The notes under the pieces: generated by a model
Database searches by the model: none
What the model was told of the DNA's origin: nothing
Seen by the model: the letters and a program-made list of their open reading frames with translations, nothing else
Made by a program: the position numbers and the translations under genes
In this document: one piece after another, positions 23,962-38,037 of the stretch
How the letters are laid out: every line of letters starts with the position of its first letter
Numbering within the stretch: position 1 is the stretch's first letter
Assembly: GCA_013398175.1 (NCBI GenBank)
Contig: VZRZ01006498.1
Span: 633,081-697,080, forward strand
DNA: 64,000 nt
Source: Climacteris rufus
Lineage: Eukaryota; Chordata; Aves; Passeriformes; Climacteridae
Reading direction: 5' to 3'

Positions 23962-26208
23962 GTGAGCAGCCTTCCGCAGCACCACAGCCTACAGCTGCCC
24001 GCAGTGCTTGGGGTCGAGCCCCTCCGCACAGAGGAGCGGCCCTGAAGCAGCTCCGTGGCTGGCCGGATGGCAGCTCTCTCTCCCTTTTGCTTTAACATAC
24101 AAGAAATACACTGGAGCAGACTGTGTGCTACTGTTGCTGAGAGTTCCCTCAAGACGGTTGCTTTTCCTTTTTTAGCTCTCCTCGCTTGTCTCCTTATTAA
24201 CAAACACAGCAGTCGCAGGGAGCGGCGGCTGAGGCTGAGAGCAGCTTTGCTCCGGCTCCAGCCAAAGCAAGACCTGCTCAGCATTGCCAGGCCACAACTG
24301 ACCGCCTCAGATGTGTCTTCACTGGCCCCCAAAATGTTCACAGCTAACAATCACCCACAAACCTACTTATTTACTGCTTCAGCAATAGAAGGAAGAGCCA
24401 CGAGAGATAAATTAACAGAGGAATAGTAGTGTGCATCTGTAAACCAGGCACTGTGATGGAGGGAGCAGTCCAGCCAGAATTTCCAATACTACCCTGCTCC
24501 CACCTCCCCTCTTCTTCTTCACACACTTTTATTTTTTGGAGCCCCTCTCTTTTCATCCAGGTTAGGAGGCCAGAGATACAGGCAGGTTATTACTCTACAA
24601 AAATTACTCTGACCGGTCAGAGGATGCCCTGCTATATAAAAGACTGGTGAGGGCACCAGCCTGCCTTCTTCACATCCTCACACAAAGATTTTTGCTCTTG
24701 CCCTGACCATTTCTTTCTTTCTTTCCTGTCCTGTATCCGTTCCCCAGTGTTCCCAGAAAATGAAAAGAAATGCTCCCTTTCTTCTTTGCTCTCAACTTCT
24801 TTTATGAAATAGAAAAAGAACACTGGCTAAAGTTTAAAAATATATATTACCAGTTATGTTTTCCTGCTTGCTTTTTATTTTGGCACTGGACTTGTTCTGG
24901 CATTTCATAATGTTCTCCCTCTGCTAAGTTTGGCTCTCAGGAGTAGAACTGTACATTTGAGAAGGTTTCCAACAAACAAGCAAACAAAAGAAGCCCTTAA
25001 AGACACAAAAAATTGCAAGAAATTGAAACATCTAGTGTGAAAACTAACTAACCTAGCTGTAAAATGTTTTACATACATATGACAATAAACTCAATCATAT
25101 TGTCATTATAGGTTCTTTGTTTTTATTGTCTTGAGATTTCAGATGTGGAAGGTGTATTTCCTTGGATAGTACACTTTAATTTCATGTAGCAATAGGTACT
25201 GAATGCAAAAGTACAGTTGAATGATCAAGGTGTTTTTTTAAAATAATACTTAACATGAAAACGTGATTGCAGAATCAAGGCTTAAATAACAATCCTATTT
25301 TGTTGTTGCTTTTCAGTTTCCATTACTGCTTATGTAGTTTTGGACACATGTCTTCCTGAAATAACAGCAACAACAAAAGTTAATGGATGGTGTTTTAATC
25401 CAAAGTTGTACAATAGATCTGACTTGTAAAGTATTTGTTGACACATATATAAGATTATATTGACATATTTATAAGAACCAGGATATGTACATTTTGGACA
25501 ATATATTTTATGTATTATTCACTCAGTAGATTCCAAGGAATAAGGTAAACCTGCAAATATAGATGTTTTTCTTTACACTGTGCATGTATTGATTGGTTAT
25601 TCTGTAAGTGAATTAAAAAGTGATTATGATACACTTGGCAAATTTGAATGTAAATACTGAAAGGCGCAGGGCTTATGGGCAGCTTCCACACCAGGTCTAG
25701 AAACAGCTAAGGAGATCAGAAAATTTAACGAAATTACTGCCTACTATAGTTAGCATCATAAATATTGTGAAAATTAACTGATTCCTAAGAACTTAAACTC
25801 AGCATTACCTAAGGAATCACCAAAGTATGCTTCTGTAACTTTTCTGCTTACAATCCATTAAGATGAAGTAAGCATTAGGGGCTAAGAGTTGCAAGAGGTT
25901 TGGCAAGAATACATGTTTGGAATAGGTTACAAGCAAGAAAGAGCTTGGAATAATTCTGTTTTCACAGAATCCCGGAAGTATTTATTTATCGATGTCTACT
26001 TTCTACTTTCTGGCCACTCCTGCTGGAAGTTTGCTCCAAGAGCAGTTGAACACTCGATGCCAAACTAAAACGAGGGAAAGTTGCATCTGTTATAGCTTGG
26101 TTATGCACAGTGCTCAAGAAAGTTTACAGTAAAAGAATGCCATTCAAAAAGAAGGAAGAGTAGGATCACTTAGATAATTTTGAGAGCATAATTGTTCGTG
26201 TGCAATCC

Positions 26209-26235
26209 AATGCATGCAAATAAAATGCATGCATT
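26209..26235. repeat. Inverted repeat with an octamer motif
   Basis: AATGCATGC (26209-26217) and GCATGCATT (26227-26235) are perfect 9-bp inverted arms with a 9-nt loop. The left arm overlaps a perfect ATGCAAAT octamer (26214-26221), the consensus site of POU/OCT factors. The function is inferred from the motif only. Confidence 0.6.
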
Positions 26236-28324
26236 AAAAAAATGCTGGCATTTTTTAAGCTTTCCACTTTTTCTTCTGCAGAACAGCAGCTGAGCTCCAT
26301 TGCAACATGACTGAGAGTTTTCCTTAAAAGTAACAAAGAATTCTGGGCAGCAAGTGTGTGAACCAACACTTCTACTCTACTGCTTAGCTACCAGAAAGAG
26401 ATGCTTCCTAAGGTTCCCAAAATATCATACTTCACAGCCAGTGCTCTGTGACTTATGCTGGACTTGCTGGTCTTTAGTTGTGCCATGCAATTCACATTCC
26501 TTTCCTGTACCTTTGCAGTACCCCGTGCTTCCCCACTTTCACCTCCCCACAGGAGCAGAAATAAATATATGCTGAGATTACCTCATTGCCTATCATTTGT
26601 TTTTCCTGATTGCATTAAACTTCTGTGCTCTCAGCACAGCATTGCTTCTGTATATACATTACTTAGACAATTTTTTTCCCTTTCTACTGGTGCTGGTATT
26701 TGGAGAAACACACAGTTGTTTTTTTAATATCACTTTCCTTGCACTTACACCTTCTCTTAGCAGGTAGTAAGCAAATAGTTGGAGTCCAGTACTAAAATAC
26801 TGGCTTTGCACAGATCCATCACTATGACTCAGCAGCCTGAAAGCCTAAGCTGAAGTTGCAAACAGGTGCAAACAGTTATTGGTATCTCCTATTGCACTGG
26901 CAGAAGGCAGCTGAAACAATACCAGATTCAAAAATAGCAAGAGTAATAATAAAAATAGTGATAAAATAATTAGTGGTGCTTTTTTGAAGATACAGCTGCA
27001 CGACCCTGATTTAATGGCTAATTTGTATGTAATCCTTTTGACACCATCCAGTATAATTATAGGTTTATACGGTTGTGGAGGGTGTTTTTGTATGTTTGTT
27101 TGTTTGTACATGTTGTTTATGTCTACCATGAAAACAGAAAAGAGAAAATTAGTTGACTAGCAATAACTGCTAAATGAAAGAATTACTTGAAGTTAGCCAA
27201 GCTATTACATTGTTAAACTGTTAAAGAAAGAAAATTGCATATCTCAAACATTCAAATTACTATAGATTTAACTATCATCATGTAAATCCATTTATGTGTT
27301 GGTTTTATTTTGACTAAATTGCTATACCTTAGACAATATCAAGTTGAATTACTTCACATTCTTAAAATACACTCCAGTTCATGTGATAAATATGAGATAT
27401 TACTTTAGAAAGAAGTTTCATTCATCTGTTTTTCTCTGCATGCTATCATTGTTTATCTTGCTTTTTTTATCTACAGATGCATTGTTAATTTTAACAAAAT
27501 TCTGCACAGGTTCTTCTACTTCTCTTACAGTGCTTTTAAGACACTGTATTTATCTATACACTGCATTTATCTTACTCAATTCTTCTTTTGCCACCTTTTC
27601 AGCTGAAATTTCCAAATGTTCAAGCACAATGCAGGTAAAGAAGTCCAGTAATAAATGACAGAAGGAATAAAAGCAAGGCATCTCTGTTTAAAGGAGGGTA
27701 GATAAAGTACCTGAATGTTACACCCACTGTGTAGGGAAATGAAATTAAAAATAGGAAACACTTTCAGGGAACCCTTTTTGCCTGCTTTTGTTAGATGAGA
27801 GAAGTTTTCAAAAGGGAGGAGTTTGTAACTATTGAATGCTTTGTTCTGTGTAAAGTTCAGTCTTTCAACCCATGTACACTGTGCTTTTTGGAACAATCCT
27901 GATCCAAGAACTCAGCATACAACAAGCTTTGTGTCCTCAAGTTACAATTTTCACATGCTCTTTTATATATATAAATGAAAAGTGACATCTACATTAAAAA
28001 TAACTGAGAATCTTATGTATCCCAAACATCTTCCTAATTTCAAAATTGTTGCCCTATGCTATTTTAATGTGTTCTTTTCTTGAAAGGGTTAATTAAAGAG
28101 TAGAACTTATAATAAGCATGTCTTGATTTGTGAGTTTTGCAATAAGTAAGTCTGGAACAGTGTGAGATAAGGCAACTTAGGATCAAATTCACTGGTCTGC
28201 ACCATCTGTTCTTGTGTATTCATTTTCTATATGACAATATTTCAATTTTTCCACTAAAAGAGAATTCAAAACATACTTTCGGAGGGGTTTTGTGTTCTCC
28301 TTTTTTCTTTTAGTGTATGGGTAT

Positions 28325-28350
28325 TGTTTGTTTGATTGTTTGTTTGTTTG
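28325..28350. repeat. (TTTG)n microsatellite
   Basis: About six TTTG units with one substitution (GATT), followed by a short T-run. Confidence 0.9.
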
Positions 28351-31210
28351 TTTTTATTGTGTTGTATCAGCCAGAATTAAATGATGGCTGATGGCTGGCA
28401 CTGGTCATTGAACATGACAGCACTGCAAGCTGAGAGAGAACATTTGTAAGGTTAATCAGACACAACACTGTGTCCCTTGCCTGAACAAACAGTGACTCAA
28501 GAAGAAAACAGTATGTGGTACAGAAGATTGAAAAGTGAGCAAAAAAAAGGAACATTAAAAATTTCTGGTAATTTGAGAAATGGAGTTGGAGACATTTTAA
28601 AAAATTAATCTAAAGTGAGAAACCTGTATTTGGTACAAGCAGTGGGAGAGAGGAGCTTTGTCTTCTGTGAATCAGATCCCACATGCTCAAACTAGACATA
28701 CCTAAAATGAACAAACATATATTAATCTTTCTAAGTTTAGTTTAATTGATTCAGCAACCATAATGTGCCTTGGTGTAAGTCAGAAATCAGTTTACCATCC
28801 AAGCGTTCATCTCCCTAAACTTAAAACAATCCTTGTTCATTTTGCCTTCAGCTGCTTCCTTTTTCAGAGATGTGAATGAGACATGAGCTACAATGTCCTT
28901 CTTTACTACAGGGCATTGTTTTGCATTCTGAGTACCATTTGTGTGCGTTGCATAAAGCAAGGATAGATGAAGGAATAAATATATGACAATACAGTTGGGG
29001 TTTATCGTAATGATTGTTCACTAAGAGGTGAACTAAGGTTGCATACACAATTCTAATCCAGGACTTTCCTGAAAAAAAGAAATTGTGGTTGGCATTCAAC
29101 TGTTCATAAACAATTTTTTGCATGCAGGAAATGCACATATATCCATATATACACCTGCATCACATATACTGTTTCTTTTTTGGATCCTGTATTGTAGTTA
29201 TGAACAAGAGTTAATTTTAGCTGGTTAGTGAGATCTGACATTATTGCAGTCCATAGCAGTTGGCTGGAGGCTAGAGGATTTTTGTGTATGTTGTTTTACT
29301 CATATGTTGTCCTGGAGAGGATTAAAAACATTATGTAAGAGTGTTAAGCACTTAGTGTCAGGCTCTAGGCAAAATACAGGTAAAAAACTCCTTCAAAATA
29401 AAACTATATACATTTTAACTTTTCTTTTTTAATGGAAAGACAATTTGTTATAGAGCATGTCTGACTCTAACCTCATCCCATCTGCCCTTCATAAATGCAG
29501 AGAATTTCTAGACAAGAGAAGACTTACTCTACAATTATGTCAGGCAACTTGAGACCAGTAATTTTGAAAAAAATATACTGGCATGCTGAATAGCATTTAT
29601 TACTTTATCTTCTCTTAGTTTTATCCTAACAAGCTCTTTTTCACAATCACAATTTTTTTTCTCCATCTCATAATTGTCAAATTTTATATTCTAGGAGAGC
29701 ATCCCATTGCTCTCCTTTGAGGTAAATCACCTGGTGAGACCATCTAGACAGTTTTCCCTTTTTCCACCTTTCTTGGTGCAGCTGCACTAAGATTGTTGGG
29801 GTTTTGTGTTTGGGTCTCTCAAATAGCTGAATTTCTGCACTGGTGCAGCTCTCTGAGCACCTTGCAGCTTGTAAATTACTTGGGCAGCACAATCCCTTCC
29901 CTCTAGCCAACAGGGAGAAAACCTGGAAAACTGGTCTTTAAAATGATCCTCCTTCTGGTTTACATCACAAATTACTTCCATTACAGAATAATGCCCAAAG
30001 GCACAATCCAGCCTGAAACAGAGTCATCATGAAACATAAAAATACAATTGCTCTTAACAGAAAATACATACCTAAATAATTTACAATTCCAAACCCAAGT
30101 GTCTTTCAATTCTATTTTTCCAAACTTTAAAATTTTTAAAATCTTCTTTTGGTAGTTGCCAATAACTCGCAGTTGTTGTGTTGGATTTGAATTGAGTATG
30201 TTACAAGCAAATGGAGACAAGATGTACAAAACCATCCAAATAAATCTGATTATTTTCATTGAGATTAAAGCAGCAGTTTGAGCATGAATAAATCTTGGAA
30301 AAATCAAGATTCCTCTAATCTCCTAGCTCCTTTAGATAGGAAATTGCTGCAAAGACCACTGATACTCAATTCAATCTATATTCTGCTTGCCAACTATTGC
30401 CCAAACACCTTCTCCCTCAAAAGTATGAAGTCTGCAAATTTTCAGTGTGCATTCCAGTTAAAATAAAATAAAATTTTAAAAAATATATCACAAATTGTCC
30501 ATGAAAACAGTTTATGTAAGAATTTGGTATAGTCTGATCTTCAGAAACTCCAAGTGATCACAAAATTTTCTTCAAGTTTGTGCTTACTCTCTAATGGATA
30601 AGTTTGCTATTGTAATAACAGTTAAAGAAACAAGCACTTTGTTGCTGTGTAATTGTATTTGAGTATGCTTACTTTGACATATGCAGTGTTTCCGTGCCAG
30701 AGAACAAAATTTCTTATGTAAGCTATAGCATAATTGTTAAAAAAAAACATACTAGGGTAGCTCACACTTGACTGAAAACTTCACTTTTCCCTAACAGCCC
30801 AGTGGTTTTTTTTCCACAGGTCAAACCATTTCCCCATTTTCACACACCAAATGAAAACATTTGGAACTGCGTAAGCTTAAGGCAAACTCCAGAAGTATGT
30901 TAAACAAAATGCCTAATAACACCAAAGAAGTAATAATAAGCGAATCAAGTGTTCAAGTGAATACTGCCTGCCAGTACATTTTGAAGGCTATATTTCCCAA
31001 TCTAATTGGGAAACACCTTGCAACTTTAATGGAAAATTTTAGATAATTTTCATTTATTGTAGAGCACAGAACATGATTACAAAGGGAGAAACATCACAGG
31101 TTATTTCTAGAGAAGATACTGTTTTTCACTAGTACTTCATTTAAGAAAAGAGTCCTCCTCCTGTAGCTTTTGCAACTCTCAACACAAAACATTTTTTCTC
31201 AGCAGCAGAC

Positions 31211-31524
31211 TGTTGCCCTGATTTTTGCAGTTCTGGATGTTGTCATTCCTTTGTAGCTAGTTTCTCTGTTTTCTCTGTAAACATGGCCATGTTATTGTAA
31301 CTGTATCTTATCATTCACATTCCTTTCTCATGGACACAGAACTTTGATGGACATTTCCTTTGACCACTGTAATTGAGGGAGGAATAACTGATTTCCTCCA
31401 ATGAACAGTGATTTCTAAATGTATATAAAAAATAAAGAAGGCGGGTCTTGCCTGCCTTCCTTCCTTCTCTCTGATCCTGGTAACAGGTGTCTCTGGCTCT
31501 TCCTTTCGTGTCGTTACTGCCACA
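31211..31524 (+). mobile_element. Solo LTR, family A copy 1 (ERVK-like)
   Basis: The element starts TGTTGCCCTG and ends TTACTGCCACA. It is flanked by a perfect 6-bp target-site duplication GCAGAC (31205-31210 and 31525-31530). TATATAAAA (about 31423-31430) directly abuts AATAAA, giving the promoter and polyadenylation core of a compact 314-bp LTR in plus orientation. A CCTT-type pyrimidine repeat follows. By eye it is about 93% identical to the copy at 37721. The 6-bp duplication fits class II (ERVK, beta- or alpha-like) integrases. No internal retroviral sequence adjoins it. Confidence 0.93.
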
Positions 31525-31530
31525 GCAGAC

Positions 31531-34500
31531 TTGCTCAAGTACAGAGGAATGTCTATCACAAAACTTTGGAAGTTGTCACTAGGAGAACTTTTCATTTCTG
31601 AAAGATACACATGAGAAATACAACTACAAGCACCAAGGTGGATTTGGCAAAAACAATTGTTGACAGTCCAGTTCTTAGAGGTTTTAAGAGGAACAATTAT
31701 TGATTTCTCCAGATAGAATTATAGGTTTTTACAGAAATGCTAGCGTTTAGTCAACACCTAGAAAGTAACCTGCAGTGCATTTGGTAATACCAATAAGGTA
31801 GCAATCCCATGATGAAGCTTTCAATCAGTATCAAGAAAATGGTAATTAGGTGATATTAGCTGTATCAAGGGAAGGTAAAAGAAAATAAGTAGACCAGTAA
31901 TACTTTCTTCTAAACTTTTTCAAACTTGCCTAGTATTTCTTCCCGTCTGTATTCCACAACATGACTGCAAGTTGGAATAAAATGCATTTCTATTCATATA
32001 TTCCTCTCATCTACAGACTATCTTACTTAACTGTTCAAAAAGGAAGTATATATTCTTGGTTTATAGTGATGCTGATAGGGAGCTGCATTGCAGCTCAGAA
32101 AGAATAATACAAACCCAGAAGGAACCAGTGGATTCTAGTGACCATTTTTATGATTGAGAATGAGAGGGAGGAGAGAAGGGGGAAATAATGAAAAAATGAA
32201 CCAGTCTGCCAAAGTTAACACTGTTGGTAATGTGAGCAATCTGCTGGAAATACTTACTGTTGATGGTTTCCAGAATCATAGTTAGAATATAACCATTCAT
32301 ATGATTTGTTGTAAGAAATAAATCTCTGCCCTGTAAATGTGGTGTTCATTTATCACAGCAAGGTAGTATTTTCTGTCTAAATGTAATCATCTGCATGTAA
32401 AAAGGATGTTCTGTGATTGTAATCTGATATTAAAAGTATTTTAATTATTAAAAAGCTGTAAATCAATATGAAAAGCAGTTTAACTTTTGATATATGCAGC
32501 ACACACATTTTTACATGTCCATTTTCTTTTTATAATGTACATGCTCATAATACACACAGAGAAGCATAACATATCATAAATCTGTAGGAAACTACAGTTC
32601 TTAAAAATAACAGGAGTCTCTATATGTAAGCATTCATTTAAATGACCTTCATACAAGTACAGTATTGATTTGAAGTGAATGCTTTCATGAGTAAACACTA
32701 CTTATGTTATTAAAAATTTGTAGGAAAGGTTTCCAACTCAGTGGAGATCCCTTTTGGCTCCCCACTTCTGCAAGCTCTGGGAGAAATTTTTAAAATGTGG
32801 ATTGTCATTAGCTTTTTAAAGCTGAAAACACTCCTATAGCTTCATCAATATGTAAGATAAAATCCCTGCTTTAAAAAGAGTTTGAAGTTTCAGGGGGAAA
32901 TAGTAATGGAGTAGAGGGATAAAGAAATGAACAAAGGCTTTATCATGATACATTTAGCTTATTCATCCTTGTTTAAATTTAGTTTTGTTTCTTTGAATGT
33001 GAGACTGGGACTTAAGCAATTAGGCTACCCGTAGGCATTTAACTCTGACTGCAGCCTACACAGGGTAACCTGGCCTACCCTCACAGCTATTTATCTCTGC
33101 TTCCCCATCTGTTTTCTGCTAGAGTATCCTCACATACAGTGACATAACTGGATATGCAGTTGATCTGTTTTTGTCAAAATTATCCAAATTTTTTTCTTTT
33201 TCAAATCCACGGTTGAAGTGTTTAAGCAGGTAAGGATCACTAAACGCAACTTATGCATCGCATTATACTGGGAAATCTGAAGTGATGGTATCAACTGGAA
33301 AGGATTAGTGGTGACCAGCAATCATCTTGTAGATGGCAGACTTCTCATTGTGTAGCCAGATCATTATATTTAAGTTCACGTTGTTTAAAAAAAAAATCCC
33401 AAACCATAATGGAAGATATTGACTTAAGAAATTCTAATGAAATTTGGAGAAGGTTGAGGATGAGGTTTGAATTTGGATAATAAGACAGCAAATAACCTCC
33501 AGGGTGGTTTAGAAGATAAGTAAGGTGTATTTTTTTCAACATTTTTTGAACACTTTTGAGAGAGAGAAGAAATAAACCAAGTAATAGAGGTTAGGGAGAA
33601 GCTGAAGGAGATATAGGTGAAATCTCTAAGAATTGGAGGAAAAATGATAGAGAATTAAAGCCAAGAGGAAGTCATGAATACAAATATGGAAAAAGCACAT
33701 GAGAAAGTAAAAGGAGTAAAAAAAGTTAGTGTTGGCTTAGAAATTGCTTGAAGTAGGAGAAGAGTAATGTTTTAGGTCAGGTCATATGCATTCCTAGTAA
33801 AGTGAGTAAGGAAAGGAACTTTTTCATTCAAAATTACAGAAATGTAAAAAAAGTTGGTAATCACAGAAACGAGTTGAAAGTTTTAAGATAAGCAAGGATG
33901 TGGAGGATATTGACCTGATAATAAAAATGGAGTGTGCCTTACAGCAGTAATATTCCTCTTGATAATTTCCCAGTGATTGCTCGTTGGCATTTTTGGAAAG
34001 TTAAAGTAGAAAGTCACAGGTTGTGAGGTATTCATCTGTGTCTGCTGAGATTTTATATGGTCTCTGAGCAGGCACAGCGCTTACTAGACTTGGTCAGGAG
34101 ACAGGACAGTTGGCTATAGACAGTTTGCTACAGAATAGGAGTAAGGAACACACATTGCCTCAGTAATGTCTGTGTTCTGTAGCTGTGTCATCGAATTGGC
34201 AAATGGAAGAGTAAAAAGAATTTCATTTTCTTTGATTTATGAATTGGTAACTCCTTACGACAGCAGTTGAATCCCTTAAAATATTTAGATTTGCTTTTGT
34301 AATCTGTTCAAAGACTGAAGCTCTCTGTTGTCTCCTCTTTTCCAAGACAAGGAACAATCATAAAGTATGTCTCATGAGTATCTCTAATTCCCTAAGTCTG
34401 AGCCTGCATAAATGAGAGTAAAAAGCTTTCTTCAGTCTCACAGAATCCCCTCTGAATTAGTTAGCTGAATACAAAATAAGCATGCATGGAGAAAGGAACA

Positions 34501-37274
34501 CTCTTTGTCTTTTCAGTAAGGATTGGGTTCTGGCTCACACATCTGTTGACTTCACAAGTAATTTTAACTATTTATGCATAGATAAATATATCTTTACAGA
34601 GAAACAGAATTTTACAGTGTATGTGTTTGCAGAGCATGTCCTGTATCTGTGAACAAATTCAAGAACTTCTTTTTGTTATTGTGTAATTCTATAAGATCGT
34701 TTACTGTAATTAGTCCCGTGCAAATATTCATTGCACAAAAAAAGCATGGAACACCATTCTATAACCTGTCAATGCATTGTAATAAATGTTAGAGGGACTG
34801 GAAGATTATTAGATGATTAGAACACAGGAGGAAGAGCTCAGCATGGGGCTGGTGTTCAGGTGCTTCTCCCTGTTTCCATGTACAATTTTCCTTACTCAAA
34901 GGAGACACAATATCTCTGGTAAGACAAATACACGTTGGTTGCAACAAATGTATTCAAGAGAAAGAGCATCTTCAGTGACTTCTACTTAGACTAGCACAGA
35001 TTTGTCACAGTGGAAATACTATCCTATTTGGGTTTTTCCTAAGTAGAGTGTAATCACAAATGGTAAATATACACTAATGGAAACCAGTGGATATGCAGTC
35101 CTGGAAACTATTTACTTCCTTGGGGATAATCAAGGAACCTTGGGACTAGTAGCTTTTCTATTTGTAAATAGGACTCTTCACTATCTACATGTGAGATCTA
35201 CAGATAATATGGTGATTTTTCTCATGGACAGGAACAGAGTGTTTTCCAATTTTGACATATTGAAAGTAATTCTGCTATACAGTCTTTATCTGCAAATGGA
35301 TCCTCTGAAATAGGTAATAATACAGTAATACAAAATACCCTAAGGTTCCTTGCTTTGTCACAAACACTGTCTAGGGACTTTCAAAGAGTATAAAAACTAT
35401 AGCCTTTATTCAAGATTATGCATAGATAAATAAACTATGCCCAGATCTCAAAGACACTAAATACATACAGAGACTATCAATATTATGCCTTAAAGCTGGC
35501 AGTGCACTAGTTTCTCTTTGTGGGAAATTGTGGTAGAGTAAGCTGGAGACAAAGGGAATTTGAGAGAAGCCAGGACAAATCCCATCTTCCCTCCAGAAAG
35601 AGGATGTGACAAACAAGCAGCAATTTTGTATTCTCCTTCCTTGAAAAGCAGAGGAAATAAAAGACTATGAACTCTTAGCTGAGAAACCTCACCATGATAC
35701 TTTGCTTGAGCAAGAAAAGGTAAAATTGCATGTAGGGTATAGTTAGCATCTTTAAAGACAGATGTCCTTGGAATGTCAGTCTTTTTAATGGGACAGCACA
35801 CCCTGGTAAATATTGTATGTCTGAAAGGGTGTATAAAGGGAATAGACTTTTCAATCAGACCTGCAATTCTTACTGAAATCTTGCTAGAGGTTTGTTTTGG
35901 TTGGTTGGTTGGTTGGTTGTTTTTTTTTTTTTTTTTGTAGATCTTTGTAGTTCATCGATTGCATATAGCACTATAGCAATGTTTTCTTTACTTTTGATTA
36001 GTAGTAGGGGCGCTGTCTGCCTTTGGGAGCCCTCCCTGTATGTGCTAATGTTACAGGCTTGCTTTTATGCAGACTCATTCAGCTGAGCCAACATAATGAC
36101 AGCTTCTACAGAAGGGAAGAGAGGAAGGTGTCACATCTGACTCCTCACTCAACCAAAGGTGCTGTCAAAACTTGGAATTTAGTCTTTGAGATTAGTGCTT
36201 GAAAACTCAGAGCTCTAGGGTCAGGATTTTCACTTCATAGAAGTCAAGTTATGTAATTAATTGAAAGCTCAGTGGTCAAACCGAAAAATCTCATGCTTCA
36301 TCTGAGCACAGCTTTTAATAATGTTGGTTTGTCATTTTTATAAATGCACAATACCATGTTATATTGTACGGTTGCCAACTGAATGGGTATATTTTCCTGA
36401 TGATAAGAACTGGCAGTTCAGTTAAATGCATTAGAATGGTATATAAAACTTTTGAATGGTGTTATTCATGAAACAACTGCCTAGCCTCTGTGTGCAGAAT
36501 ATGCTTGTGACAAGAAGGCATGATCAAAGACAGCTTAGATATGTATAGATCAATGCTTAAATTCCCAACTATAGTGAACAGTCTCTGAGAAACTGAGCAC
36601 TGTGGAGGAAAACAAATGAGTTCAAGATTATTCATCTGAGTTTCTAAAAGTTTTAATGAAAGATGGGTTTTTTTGGATTCCTTTATTCTTTAAATTTTAT
36701 TAGGAGTTTTAACATGCATAGATTTGTTCTCCTTTTTGAAAAAGAAGCAACAGCTTGTGCTCTTTGACTGCCACACTTTTTAAGATGGAATGTCAAAATT
36801 GGATAGTTTCTCTAAATGTGTTTATCAGGTCTTTACAGATACTTTTTTTCTGACAATTTGTAGTGTGAAAATAAAGCTGCATATTTGAAGATGTCATTAA
36901 ACCTCTGCTTCTTGTGGGATGGTTTCAGATTGCTGGAAATCTGTTGACTGAATTTTTTTGTGTTGTCCCAAATCAGTGATGAATGACATGTACTCAAACA
37001 TCTGAAATTGAATGTTTTGAAAAATATAATTTCATAAAAACACTAGACCATATGAATAACTAGTTTGAATTGTTTTTCAGTACATTTACTTTTATGAAAC
37101 TTTACAACCATTGATCAGGTCTTAAATCCAAGAAAAAAAGGTTTATTTTGTTCACTTTTATTCTATACAGTCTTGTTTCCTTATACCAGCTTTTAAATTC
37201 CCCTTATTTTACCTGTCTGTATGAGATAGCGACTGATTCATAAAACACCATGTGTGTAAATTTTGTCTGGTTTT
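31531..37274. other. AT-rich non-coding DNA, no gene seen
   Basis: Open frames are 103 codons or shorter, with no recognisable product. A (GGTT)n/poly-T repeat at 35895-35936 is the only repeat I could name. Confidence 0.55.
35895..35936. repeat. (GGTT)n followed by T17
   Basis: About six GGTT units run into an uninterrupted 17-T run (35920-35936). Confidence 0.9.
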
Positions 37275-37720
37275 ATCATAGAATCACAGAATGGTTTGGG
37301 TTGGATAGGACCTTAGAGATCATCTCGTTTCAAACCCCTGCTATGGATACAGGTGCCTTCCACTAGACCTGGTTGCTCAAGTCCCATCCAACCTGGCCTT
37401 GGACACTTCCAGGGATGGAGCATCCACAACATCTCTGGGCAACCTGTTCCAGTGCCTCACCACCCTCACAGTAAAGAATTTCTTCCTAATGTCTAATCTA
37501 AACCTACTCTCTTTCAGTTTGAAGCCAGTCTCCCTTGTCCTGTCACTACATGCCCTTTTAAAAAGTCACTTGTCAGCTTTCTTGTAGGTTCCCTTCAAGT
37601 GCTGTGAGGCTGCAATAAGGTCTCCATGGAGCCTTCTCTTCTCTAGAATCTTTAATCCTGACTCTCAGTCTTTCCTGATATGAGAGGTGCTCCATCCCTC
37701 TGATCATCTCCATGGCTCAC
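37275..37720 (-). mobile_element. CR1 retrotransposon 3' part, split by an LTR (segment 1)
   Basis: The plus strand begins ATCATAGAATCACAGAAT, the reverse complement of the CR1 tail repeat ATTCTGTGATTCTATGAT. It continues through hallmark CR1 sequence such as GGTTTGGGTTGGATAGGACC and AACCTGTTCCAGTGCCTCACC. The element is therefore on the minus strand. At 37720 it is interrupted by a solo LTR, and it resumes at 38038. The visible sequence covers the 3' UTR and the end of the reverse-transcriptase ORF region, without an intact frame. Confidence 0.95.
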
Positions 37721-38037
37721 TGTTGCCCTGATTTTTGCAGTCCTGGATGTTGTCATTCTTCTGTAGCTAGTTTCTCACACTTTTCTCTGTAAACATGGCC
37801 ATGTTATTGTAACTGTATCTTATCATTTGCATTCCTTTCTCCTGGACACAGAACTTTGATGGACATTTCCTTTGGCCACTGTGATTGAGGGAGGAAGAAC
37901 TGATTTCCTCCAATGAATAGTGATTTCTAAATGTATATAAAAAATAAAGAAGACGGGTCCTTCCTTCCCTTCCTTCCTTCTCTCTCCTCCTGGTAACAGG
38001 TGTCTCCGTCTCTTCCTTTTGTGTCGTTACTGCGACA
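37721..38037 (+). mobile_element. Solo LTR, family A copy 2, inserted in CR1
   Basis: The element starts TGTTGCCCTG and ends TTACTGCGACA. It has a perfect 6-bp target-site duplication GCTCAC at 37715-37720 and 38038-38043. It carries the same TATATAAAA/AATAAA core (about 37934-37948) as copy 1 and a longer CCTT-rich patch. The flanking CR1 sequence rejoins once the LTR and one duplication are removed, which fixes both boundaries to the base. Confidence 0.96.

Larger units (their letters stand above)
22780..24080. promoter_or_regulatory. CpG island, likely vertebrate promoter, split by a gap
   Basis: GC content and CpG density rise sharply against AT-rich flanks on both sides of the gap: GGCGGCGCCGGGCGCGG-type sequence on the left, and many CpGs through about 24010 on the right. 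CpG islands of this size in birds normally mark housekeeping or developmental gene promoters. The visible splice donor argues for leftward transcription, and divergent transcription is possible. Each side carries a CACGTG E-box. The edges are judged by eye. Confidence 0.8.
24081..31210. other. Non-coding DNA right of the CpG island, no gene seen
   Basis: After the island, composition returns to AT-rich by about 24400. Open frames stay at 106 codons or fewer, apart from two frames tied to the island (23832-24350 minus, 172 codons; 24055-24426 plus, 123 codons), which show no domain and owe their length to low stop density in GC-rich DNA. Nothing coding or repetitive beyond the small items listed was recognised. 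Confidence 0.55.

Noticed and set aside
22743..24095. A 450-codon plus-strand frame and the matching long minus-strand frames across the CpG island.
   Set aside because: Most of their length is the N block, which cannot contain stops. The ATG at 22770 has a good start context (A at -3, G at +4), but the predicted residues match nothing known and a minus-strand splice donor fits the site better.
23832..24350. A 172-codon minus-strand frame right of the gap.
   Set aside because: It owes its length to low stop density in GC-rich DNA. It has no recognisable domain and no splice or promoter context, and other long frames overlap it.
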